A stretch of DNA of 64,000 bases from JACKII01 sp041687435 (lineage in GTDB: Bacteria; Pseudomonadota; Alphaproteobacteria; Bin95). Below the pieces are notes generated by a model, which saw nothing but the letters and a program-made list of their open reading frames with translations, was not told where the DNA came from and searched no databases. A program made the position numbers and the translations under genes. The first letter of the stretch is position 1. Each line of letters opens with the position of its first letter. Below, in pieces: positions 54,969 to 62,707 of the stretch. The DNA lies in the NCBI GenBank assembly GCA_041687435.1, contig JAWLBX010000017.1, positions 1-64,000 of the forward strand, in the 5' to 3' direction.

Positions 54969-54971
54969 ATC

Positions 54972-55910
54972 ATGACTGCTCATCATCTCCTCTCCAATCC
55001 TTCCACCTGCCACTGGGGCTATTTCGCGCCTGATCTTGCCCCCGCCCTGGAAATCGAATCCGGCGAGCGGGTGGTGATCGAGACCATCTCCGGTGCGCCG
55101 GCTGTTCTGCCAAAAGGCCCGGAATGGGATGTATTGCCAGAGCACGCTGCGATCCATGCGGAATGCCCCCTACCGCTCGGTAACGGCCATATCCTGACCG
55201 GGCCGGTCGCGGTCAAGACCGCGGAACCGGGCGACGTACTGCAGATCGACGTGGAGAAGATCGACCTGCGCACCAACTGGGGCTGGAACATTATCCGGCC
55301 CCTTGCGGGCGCCCTGCCGGAGGATTTTCACGAGACGACGCTGCTGCACATCCATCTGGAAAAGGAAAAGCGCGAGGCAAATCTGCCTTGGGGCACTGAC
55401 CTGAAGCTCAGCCCCTTCTTCGGCGTCATGGGCGTTGCTCCGCCAAGCGAATGGGGCATGGTCACATCCATCGTTCCGCGCGCCATGGGCGGCAATCTGG
55501 ACTGCAAGGAGCTTGGCGAGGGCACGACGCTCTATCTGCCCGTGTTCCAGCCAGGCGGCCTGTTCAGCGCCGGCGACGGCCATGCCCTGCAGGGCGATGG
55601 CGAGGTGAATGTGACAGCCATCGAAACCTCGCTTACCGGCACCTTCCGGCTGACCGTGCGCAAGGACATGCACCTTTTCATGCCGATGGCGGAAACGCCG
55701 ACGCACTACATAACTTTTGGTATCGACCCAGACCTCGATCAAGCGGCCAAGCAGGCCTTGCGGGCCATGATCGATCTGATTTGCGAGCGCAAGAACCTCA
55801 GCCGCGAGCAGGCCTATGCGCTCTGTTCTATCACCTGCGACTTGCGCATCAGCCAGATCGTCAACCAGCACAAGGGCGTGCATGCCATGCTGCCGAAGGA
55901 GGCGCTATAA
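54972..55910 (+). CDS. Acetamidase/formamidase-family protein
   Basis: 312 residues. Family motifs: GPVAVKTAEPGDVLQIDVEK, FFGVMGVAPP, and HALQGDGEVNVTAIETSL. Formamidase releases ammonia and formate; acetamidase releases ammonia and acetate. It starts 3 bases after the HupE-like gene and so is in the same operon as the formaldehyde dehydrogenase. A C1 link (formaldehyde, formamide, formate) is plausible but not proved. Confidence 0.9.
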   Translation: MTAHHLLSNPSTCHWGYFAPDLAPALEIESGERVVIETISGAPAVLPKGPEWDVLPEHAAIHAECPLPLGNGHILTGPVAVKTAEPGDVLQIDVEKIDLRTNWGWNIIRPLAGALPEDFHETTLLHIHLEKEKREANLPWGTDLKLSPFFGVMGVAPPSEWGMVTSIVPRAMGGNLDCKELGEGTTLYLPVFQPGGLFSAGDGHALQGDGEVNVTAIETSLTGTFRLTVRKDMHLFMPMAETPTHYITFGIDPDLDQAAKQALRAMIDLICERKNLSREQAYALCSITCDLRISQIVNQHKGVHAMLPKEAL

Positions 55911-55985
55911 AAGGCGGTCTCGTTTCTGTAACAGGGCTGGGGTAGCCCTTTATGGCTCCCCCTCCCCGCACACCAGAGTCCGCCC

Positions 55986-56816
55986 ATGACTGCCGACCTG
56001 CGCCTTGCCATCGTTACAGACATTCACCATGGACCGCCAAAGCTGACCAAGCGCGGCGACCGGGCGCTGGACCTTCTGGACGGGTTTTTGGACTTCTGCG
56101 CCGCCTGGGGGCCGGACCTTATCATTGAGATGGGCGACCGCATCAACGACCAGGACCGCGAAACCGACCGCCGCCTGCTGTCAGAGGTGGCGGCGAGATT
56201 CCGGGGCCTGAACACACCACGCGCCCATCTGGATGGCAATCACGACAGCGGCTTTCTGCTGCCTGAGGATAACGCCGCAGCTTTGGGCACGGGCGGCCAC
56301 GCCAGCCGTGACCTGAACGGCTATCATCTGGTGTTCTGGAACGCCTCCACCAAGATCCCACTGCCGGAGCCATTCCGTCCGTCAGCGGCGGATTTGGAAT
56401 GGCTGGCGGCCGACCTCTCGGCAACGAACCTGCCCACCATCGTTTTCAGCCATGTACCGGTGAGCGGCGCCAGCATGGTTGGCAACTATTGGTTCGGAAA
56501 CAAGCCGCAACATGCAACCTACCCCAATGCGGCGGACGTGCGGGCGATCATCGGGGAAAGCCGCCGCGTCGTGCTCTGCGCAGCGGGCCATGTGCATTGG
56601 AATTCGCTGCATCAAGCCGATGGCGTTCCGCACATCACCATCCAGTCCCTGACCGAGAGTTTCACCACCGGCGGCGAGCCTGCAGGGGCCTGGGCAACGC
56701 TGGAGATCGGCGGCGGAGAAATCCGCTGGCAGACTCTCGGGCTCGATCCAATCCACATGGTCCTGCCGCTGCGACCCATCGGGCACCGGTGGTCCGAGCC
56801 ATTGCCCGCACGATAG
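55986..56816 (+). CDS. Calcineurin-like metallophosphoesterase
   Basis: 276 residues. Metal ligands Asp12 and His14 (TDIHHG), Asp51 (MGDRIN), Asn85-His86 (DGNHDS), then FSHVPVSG and GHVHWNS supply the remaining His residues. No signal peptide. Resembles CpdA-like cyclic-nucleotide or phospho-monoester hydrolases. It lies 75 bases after the formamidase gene on the same strand. Confidence 0.88.
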   Translation: MTADLRLAIVTDIHHGPPKLTKRGDRALDLLDGFLDFCAAWGPDLIIEMGDRINDQDRETDRRLLSEVAARFRGLNTPRAHLDGNHDSGFLLPEDNAAALGTGGHASRDLNGYHLVFWNASTKIPLPEPFRPSAADLEWLAADLSATNLPTIVFSHVPVSGASMVGNYWFGNKPQHATYPNAADVRAIIGESRRVVLCAAGHVHWNSLHQADGVPHITIQSLTESFTTGGEPAGAWATLEIGGGEIRWQTLGLDPIHMVLPLRPIGHRWSEPLPAR

Positions 56817-56858
56817 CTTTGCACACCGTGCCAACGAAAACGGCAAAGGTCGCAAACC

Positions 56859-56901
56859 TGTGATCCACGTTACTGCCACGAATTCCTGGGCACCCTATGG
56901 T
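56859..56901 (+). promoter_or_regulatory. Weak CRP/FNR-like promoter candidate
   Basis: TGTGATCCACGTTACT (56859-56874) keeps a perfect left half-site (TGTGA) but a poor right one. A TATGGT at 56896-56901 could be a -10, again putting the centre near -41.5. It would drive the small secreted protein gene at 56947. Much weaker than the site at 22515. Confidence 0.25.
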
Positions 56902-56946
56902 TAACGGCAAGAAAAAGGTCGTTGAGGGTTTTGAGGAGTTCAACCG

Positions 56947-57192
56947 ATGCAAGGACTGAAAGCCACAGCACTGATCTTCGCCACCGCCGCCTTTGCCTTA
57001 GTGGCCACGGTTTCGGCCCATGCCGACGGGCAACAAACACCGCCCAAGGCCGAAGCGACCGAACTGCGTTGGGATACAATCGCCGCAGAGGGCCAGCGCT
57101 TTCACGAGCAGCGTGAGACAAAGGCCAACGGCAGCACCGGCAACTCCAAGAATTTCATGGCCATGGCCATGGCTGCGCGGGAAGCGCGGTAG
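56947..57192 (+). CDS. Small secreted hypothetical protein
   Basis: 81 residues. A clear Sec signal peptide (positive start, hydrophobic core LIFATAAFALVATV, cleavage near SAHA-DG) leaves a mature peptide of about 55 hydrophilic residues. TGAGGAG lies upstream of the ATG. I recognise no family. Confidence 0.65.
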   Translation: MQGLKATALIFATAAFALVATVSAHADGQQTPPKAEATELRWDTIAAEGQRFHEQRETKANGSTGNSKNFMAMAMAAREAR

Positions 57193-57289
57193 GCTCGCCA
57201 ACACCCGGGATAGGGGACCATTGACGACGGCGGCCAGGGCAGGCCTATTTGATGGCAATTCGTAAATGCTTCCGCCGGAGCCGCCAGCC

Positions 57290-58981
57290 ATGCATGACCT
57301 TGTGATTCGCAATGCCACTCTGATCGACGGAACCGGTGCGGAACGGCGAATTGCCGACGTGGCGGTCTCAGGCGAGATCATCGCCGAGGTCGGGCGCAAC
57401 CTGGGCCCAGGCAGGCGTGAGATCGATGCCGAAGGGCTGATCCTGACGCCCGGCTGGGTCGACATCCACACCCACTACGATGGCCAGGCCACCTGGGATC
57501 CGTACATGACGCCCTCCTCCTACCACGGCGTCACCACCGCCGTGTTCGGCAATTGCGGCGTCGGGTTCGCGCCCGTGCGCAAAGGGTCGGAGACCTATCT
57601 GATCAACCTGATGGAAGGTGTCGAAGATATCCCGGAAACCGTGCTGGCCGAAGGCATGGACTTCACCTGGGAAAGCTTTCCGCAATATCTCGACACGCTG
57701 GCAACCATGCCGCGGGTCATGGATATCGGCGCACAAATGCCCCACGCCGCCCTTCGCTTTTACGTGATGGGCGAAAGCGGCGCTGACCACGCCCAAATGC
57801 CGACCGAGGAGGAAATCGGCGAGATGGGCCGCCTGCTGGAAGAGGCATTACACGCCGGCGCGCTCGGCTTCACCACCTCCCGCACAGTGAAACATCGAGC
57901 CAAGGATGGCCGCGCGACTCCCACCCTGAGCGCTGCCGAGCCGGAACTTGCCGGCCTTGCGCTCGCAATGAAACGGGCGGGCAAAGGCGTGATCGAAGTA
58001 AACAGCGATTTCGGCGAGGGCGACTTCGCCTATGTGCGTCAGGCTGCCGAACTGGCCGGGCGACCGCTTTCCGTGTTGCTGCTACAGGTGGATAACGCGC
58101 CGGACCTGTGGCGCGAGACCCTGGACCAAATCGAACAGGCCAATCGCGACGGGCTGCATGTGACCGGTCAAGTAGGCTCGCGCTTCATCGGAATGGTGAT
58201 GGGGCTGGAGACAACGGTAAACCCGTTTGTCAGCCACCCGGCCTGGAAGGCCATGGAGAACCTCAGCCCAGGCGACCGGTTCCGCAAGATCGCACACGAC
58301 CCGGACTTGCGCCGCACTCTGTGGCAGGACTTGCCGGACAACGGCCATACCCGATGGCTCGGCAAGGCTCTGGAACGCGCCTTCGTGCTGGGGCCGGATA
58401 TGAATTACGAGCCTGATCCGGAGGACGCGGTCGCGCTGCAGGCCGAAGGCACTGGCCGCGACCGTTTCGATTTGGCGCTGGAACTGATGCTGGAGAATGG
58501 TGGCAAGGGGTTGCTGATCCACCCGTTCGAGAACTACACCGCCGGAAATCTGGACAATGTCCGCACCATGTTGAGCCATCCAAACTGCATTGCAGGCCTG
58601 GCGGATGCGGGAGCGCATGTCGGCGTCATCGCCGACCATTCTTCAGCGACCACATTGCTGACCCTCTGGGGCCGTGACCGCACCCGTGGCGAACGGCTGC
58701 CGCTGGAGTTCCTGGTGCGCAAGCAGACCATGGATACCGCGCTGGCCTATGGCTTCGCCGACCGCGGCGTGGTCGCGCCGGGCAAGCGGGCCGACCTGAA
58801 TCTGATCGACTTCGACCGGCTGCGCGTCACCGCGCCGGAGGTTGTCTACGACCTGCCCGCCGGCGGCAAGCGGCTGGTGCAAAAGGCGGAAGGCTACCGC
58901 CACACTTTCTGCGCCGGGGTCGAAACGGTGCGGGATGGCGCCTTCACCGGCGCCCTGCCAGGGCGGCTGGTTCGGGGTTAA
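57290..58981 (+). CDS. N-acyl-D-amino-acid deacylase family amidohydrolase
   Basis: 563 residues from the ATG at 57290 (GGAG 9 bases upstream; an in-frame ATG at 57266 adds 8 residues). Amidohydrolase superfamily: VDIHTHYDGQ with metal ligands His60 and His62, Cys89 in FGNCGVGFAP as in D-aminoacylase, and ADAGAHVGVIADHSS late in the chain. Family members remove acyl groups from D-amino acids or act on dihydropyrimidine-like amides. Substrate unknown. Confidence 0.9.
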   Translation: MHDLVIRNATLIDGTGAERRIADVAVSGEIIAEVGRNLGPGRREIDAEGLILTPGWVDIHTHYDGQATWDPYMTPSSYHGVTTAVFGNCGVGFAPVRKGSETYLINLMEGVEDIPETVLAEGMDFTWESFPQYLDTLATMPRVMDIGAQMPHAALRFYVMGESGADHAQMPTEEEIGEMGRLLEEALHAGALGFTTSRTVKHRAKDGRATPTLSAAEPELAGLALAMKRAGKGVIEVNSDFGEGDFAYVRQAAELAGRPLSVLLLQVDNAPDLWRETLDQIEQANRDGLHVTGQVGSRFIGMVMGLETTVNPFVSHPAWKAMENLSPGDRFRKIAHDPDLRRTLWQDLPDNGHTRWLGKALERAFVLGPDMNYEPDPEDAVALQAEGTGRDRFDLALELMLENGGKGLLIHPFENYTAGNLDNVRTMLSHPNCIAGLADAGAHVGVIADHSSATTLLTLWGRDRTRGERLPLEFLVRKQTMDTALAYGFADRGVVAPGKRADLNLIDFDRLRVTAPEVVYDLPAGGKRLVQKAEGYRHTFCAGVETVRDGAFTGALPGRLVRG

Positions 58982-58987
58982 TGCCCC

Positions 58988-59770
58988 TCAGCGGCGCAGT
59001 ACGGCCTCCATCCGGGTTTTGATGGCAGGCGGCATGCCCCAACTGTAATCCTCCATGATCCTCGTCATGACCTCATGGAGTTTCGCGCGTGGCAGGGATT
59101 CGGTTCCGGGCGGCAGTTCCCGGGCAACTGCTGTCAGAAGCCGGTGAATCTCCGCGACATTGTGATATTCCGGCCAAGCTTCCTCCGCCGCGGCGAACGC
59201 ATCACGCGCCGCCGGGATGTCATTGTTGAGCAAGGCTTCAAACCCTAGCCGCTCCAGCGTTGGCGCATCCCGGGCACCAGGCAGAATGTTTGCAATCGTC
59301 TGGCTGCGGGAGGTGAAATAGGCCTCCTGCTCGATCCGAGGCTGCCGAACGGCGGCAACCGGCGGCTCTCGCGGGGGACGGTCCTCAGACCGCGGTTCGC
59401 CAACCGATGGTCGATCCACCGGTTCTGGCGGGTCTTGCCGCCTGGGCGTTCCATCGCTGGCGGACATCACGGCGGCATACGTCTCTGCTTCACTAAACTC
59501 CGCTGCGAGGGCTTTCTTGTAACTCGTTAAATCCACACCGATTTGATCGGCCACATTCAATGATTCCCAGTACTGGACAAAACGGATTCGCTCGTCCAAC
59601 GATCCCCTGGTAGCAAGCTCAACATAGCGGCCGAGAAATTCGCGCAGATAGCGCTCGCGCTCTATCTGAAGCTGTCCGTGCTGGTATGCCGTTGTGCCAA
59701 GAAAGGTGGCCAAGGCCAATGCACCACCCCCCACCAGCCAACGGATGAGTTCCTTGCCGAGATCGTTCAT
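58988..59770 (-). CDS. Unrecognised membrane-anchored protein
   Basis: 260 residues. One N-terminal membrane helix (about 10-27), a helical region with REFLGRYVELATRG, a Pro/Arg-rich linker near residues 105-145, and a C-terminal region with helical-hairpin character (LGFEALLNNDIPAARDAFAAAEEAWPEYHN) reminiscent of TPR repeats. AGGAGG lies 5 bases before the ATG, so the gene looks real. I do not recognise a family. Confidence 0.65.
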   Translation of the reverse strand: MNDLGKELIRWLVGGGALALATFLGTTAYQHGQLQIERERYLREFLGRYVELATRGSLDERIRFVQYWESLNVADQIGVDLTSYKKALAAEFSEAETYAAVMSASDGTPRRQDPPEPVDRPSVGEPRSEDRPPREPPVAAVRQPRIEQEAYFTSRSQTIANILPGARDAPTLERLGFEALLNNDIPAARDAFAAAEEAWPEYHNVAEIHRLLTAVARELPPGTESLPRAKLHEVMTRIMEDYSWGMPPAIKTRMEAVLRR

Positions 59771-60158
59771 GGCGGCCTCCTGGTCCTACTGCCCCTTTGC
59801 GTCTTTCGCGCAGGCAAAGCCATGTTTGCAGATGCGCAGCCGCCGTGCCATATCCTCTTGCGGGCGACCGCGGAAAGCTCGCTGGATGGCCGTGTGACGG
59901 TCACCGACCTCGCCCTAACAGTAAATAGCGATTTTTATCATATTTTTCAATTATCTATATATTTTTTTCAAATTTATTTATTTAATAAATCAATGCAATG
60001 CCCAGCCAAGCCGACGCCCATGGATAAGGCCTACCCGGCACAAGTTAATTAATTATCTTTGTCATTATTTTATACCATCATATTGTTATAATTATATTTT
60101 TCAAACTCCGCAGCCGCCCCGCTCCACAACAACAGACTTAAGCGGGGCGGCATCGCTC
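59771..60158. other. Intergenic region with AT-rich island
   Basis: About 390 bases without a credible gene. Bases 59920-59995 and 60045-60103 are strikingly AT-rich (long T and A runs) inside an otherwise GC-rich sequence, split by a GC-rich block. It lies downstream of tldD and upstream of the unrecognised gene, both on the minus strand. Confidence 0.7.
60113..60151 (-). terminator. Hairpin downstream of tldD
   Basis: GCCGCCCCGCT and AGCGGGGCGGC form a perfect 11-bp stem with a 17-base loop, just past the tldD stop on the minus strand. The A/T-rich stretch follows after several bases instead of an immediate T-run, so terminator function is probable but not certain. Confidence 0.55.
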
Positions 60159-61592
60159 CTACGATCCCGTCCCACCCACGGTCATGGCGGACAGCAGCAT
60201 GCTCGGCTGGCCGACGCCAACCGGCACTCCCTGCCCGCTCTTGCCGCAGGTGCCGATGCCGTCGTCCAGCGCCATGTCGTTGGCGACCATCGTCACCTTG
60301 GTCAGCGCATCCGGGCCGTTGCCAACCAAGGTGGCATCCTTCACCGGCGCGGTCACCTTGCCGTTCTCGATCAGATACGCCTCCGACGCACTGAAGGTGA
60401 ATTTGCCGTTGGTGATATCGACCGCGCCGCCACCAAAATTCACGGCATAAAGCCCGCGGTCGACCCGTGCGATCAGTTCGGCGGGATCATAAGAGCCGGA
60501 CAGTGCGTAGGTATTGGTCATGCGTGGCATCGGCGCGTGGGCAAACGACTGGCGGCGTCCGTTGCCGGTAGAGGTCACCCCCATCAACCGGGCGTTCTGA
60601 CGGTCCTGCATATAGCCGACCAGCCGGCCGTTCTCGATCAGCACGGTGCATTGGGAGGGCGTGCCCTCGTCGTCGATGGAAAGCGAGCCGCGGCGGTCGG
60701 CAATCGTGCCGTCATCGACAACAGTCACGCCCTCGGCCGCCACCATCTGCCCCATCAGGCCGGCAAAGGCAGATGTCTTCTTGCGGTTAAAGTCTCCCTC
60801 CAGGCCATGCCCCACAGCCTCGTGCAGCATGACACCCGGCCAGCCCGGACCAAGGACCACGGGCATCTCGCCGGCCGGCGCCGGAACGGCATCCAGCTTG
60901 ATCAGCGCCTGGCGCAGCGCATCATCCACCTGTGCCCGCCATGCCGATTCGGTGAGGAAGGGCGCCAGCAGGGCCCTGGCACCCCGGCCGTTGGATCCGG
61001 TCTCCATCTTGTCGCCGCTGAGCACGGTGACAGCGACGTTGATTCGGACGAGCGGGCGCACGTCGGCAACACGCATTCCGTCCGGTCGGATGATCTGCAC
61101 CGCCTGCCATTCATTCGCAATAGAGGCGGAAACCTGGGCAACCCGCGGGTCGCAGCCGCGGGCGTAGGCGTCGATTGCCTCCAGCACCCGCACCTTCTCC
61201 ACAAAGGCAATCTCGTCCAGCGGGTTACCCTCACCGTAGAGTAACCGGTTGGTGTTGGCTGGCGCCAGCGCCAGAGTGCCACCATGGCCGGATGCAACGG
61301 CGCGCACCGTCTCGCTCGCCCGTTTCAGCGCAGCTTCCGAAAGTTCGCTGGCGTGCGCATAGGCCGTGGTTTCGCCTGCAACCGCACGCAATCCAAACCC
61401 CTGAGAGAGATCGTAACTGGCCGTCTTCAGCTTGCCATCATCAAAGGCCAGCGCCTCGCTCGCCCGGTATTCGAGAAACAGTTCGCCATCGTCGGCACCG
61501 GCCGTCGCGGCCGCGACCAGCCGCTCCGCAGCGCTGCGATCCAGACCGGCAGAGCCGAAGAACAGGGCATCAGTTGTGGCAAGATGGCTCAC
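60159..61592 (-). CDS. tldD: Metalloprotease TldD
   Basis: 477 residues, the usual length. Zinc motif HEAVGH (His257, Glu258, His262) in GVMLHEAVGHGLEGDFNRKK, and C-terminal GTCGKSGQGVPVGVGQPSML are characteristic. TldD with TldE breaks down unfolded peptides and processes microcin/PQQ-like substrates. TldE (PmbA) is not in the window. The tldD-coxB divergent pair is, to my knowledge, common in alphaproteobacteria. Confidence 0.95.
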   Translation of the reverse strand: MSHLATTDALFFGSAGLDRSAAERLVAAATAGADDGELFLEYRASEALAFDDGKLKTASYDLSQGFGLRAVAGETTAYAHASELSEAALKRASETVRAVASGHGGTLALAPANTNRLLYGEGNPLDEIAFVEKVRVLEAIDAYARGCDPRVAQVSASIANEWQAVQIIRPDGMRVADVRPLVRINVAVTVLSGDKMETGSNGRGARALLAPFLTESAWRAQVDDALRQALIKLDAVPAPAGEMPVVLGPGWPGVMLHEAVGHGLEGDFNRKKTSAFAGLMGQMVAAEGVTVVDDGTIADRRGSLSIDDEGTPSQCTVLIENGRLVGYMQDRQNARLMGVTSTGNGRRQSFAHAPMPRMTNTYALSGSYDPAELIARVDRGLYAVNFGGGAVDITNGKFTFSASEAYLIENGKVTAPVKDATLVGNGPDALTKVTMVANDMALDDGIGTCGKSGQGVPVGVGQPSMLLSAMTVGGTGS

Positions 61593-61847
61593 TTAGCGGG
61601 TTCCTTTCGTAACAGCAGGGGCGGGCCAACTATACGTTAGCTGCGCCATTTATGCGATATAGGGGTGAAACCCGCGGAAATCCTGGACTTTTCGGTGACA
61701 TCGGGTCGCATCGCTTGGTGAGCGGCAAGCCGTATCCTCTGCCGAGAAACCAGCTCTGGCCCAACCGTACCCCCCTTTGCCCGCGCTTCACAGCGTGCGG
61801 GCATGACCGGCCGGAGCGTTGACCGACAACGGAAGGACATCCGGATC

Positions 61848-62669
61848 GTGCGTGGCGGATTGATTCTGGGATTGACCGTAGCAGCAGGCGCCCTGCTGCT
61901 CGGCGATATGGCGCTGGCAGGCCAGCCGCATAATTGGGGCCTCGGCCTGCAAGAGGCAGCAAGCCCCGTGATGGAAGACATCCGGTGGTTCCACAATAAT
62001 ATGTTACTGCCGATCATTACGGTCATCACACTCTTCGTGATGGCGTTAATGCTGTATGTGATGATCCGGTTCAGCAAGAAGAACAATCCGACCCCCTCCA
62101 GCTTCACCCACAACACTGCGGTTGAGGTGCTCTGGACCGTCGTCCCGGTGCTGATCCTGGTGGCGATCGCCGTGCCTTCGTTCAAGCTGCTGTACAAGGC
62201 AGACCGGATCGCTGATCCGGAAATGACGCTGAAGGTTACCGGGAACCAGTGGTATTGGAGCTACAGCTATCCGGACCACGGTGAATTTGAATTCGACAGC
62301 TACATGCTAGAAGATGCGGACCTGCCCGAGGGCGCGCCGCGCCTGCTGACCGTCGACAACAAGGTGGTGCTGCCGGTCGATACCAATATACGGATCCTGC
62401 TGACGGCTTCTGACGTGCTGCACAACTGGGCAATGCCGGCTTTTGGCATCAAAATCGATACGGTCCCAGGCCGCCTGCGCGAAACCTGGGTGCGCATTAC
62501 CCGGGAAGGCACCTATTACGGCCAGTGCTCGGAACTGTGCGGCGTCCGGCACGCCTATATGCCGATCCAGGTCGAAGCGGTGTCGAAGGAAAAGTTCGAG
62601 GCCTGGGTGCAGCAAGCGCAAGCCCAGTATGGCGTTTCCGCGCCGACCAAACTTGCCGCAGCGCAATAA
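61848..62669 (+). CDS. coxB: Cytochrome c oxidase subunit II
   Basis: About 273 residues from the GTG at 61848, preceded by GGAAGGA; an ATG at 61803 adds 15 residues but lacks a ribosome site. An N-terminal signal segment ends near LAG-QPHNW. Two membrane helices precede the periplasmic domain with the CuA ligands His192, Cys227, Cys231, His235 and Met238 (GQCSELCGVRHAYM). It receives electrons from cytochrome c. Followed by ctaD after 38 bases. Confidence 0.95.
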   Translation: MRGGLILGLTVAAGALLLGDMALAGQPHNWGLGLQEAASPVMEDIRWFHNNMLLPIITVITLFVMALMLYVMIRFSKKNNPTPSSFTHNTAVEVLWTVVPVLILVAIAVPSFKLLYKADRIADPEMTLKVTGNQWYWSYSYPDHGEFEFDSYMLEDADLPEGAPRLLTVDNKVVLPVDTNIRILLTASDVLHNWAMPAFGIKIDTVPGRLRETWVRITREGTYYGQCSELCGVRHAYMPIQVEAVSKEKFEAWVQQAQAQYGVSAPTKLAAAQ

Positions 62670-62707
62670 GCGCCGGCTGACGATTCTCGTATCGAGGATG
62701 ATGGACC

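Noticed and set aside
59678..60052. 124-codon plus-strand open frame running into the AT-rich island
   Set aside because: No ribosome site, overlaps the start of the minus-strand gene, and its C-terminal half is low-complexity translation of AT-rich DNA.
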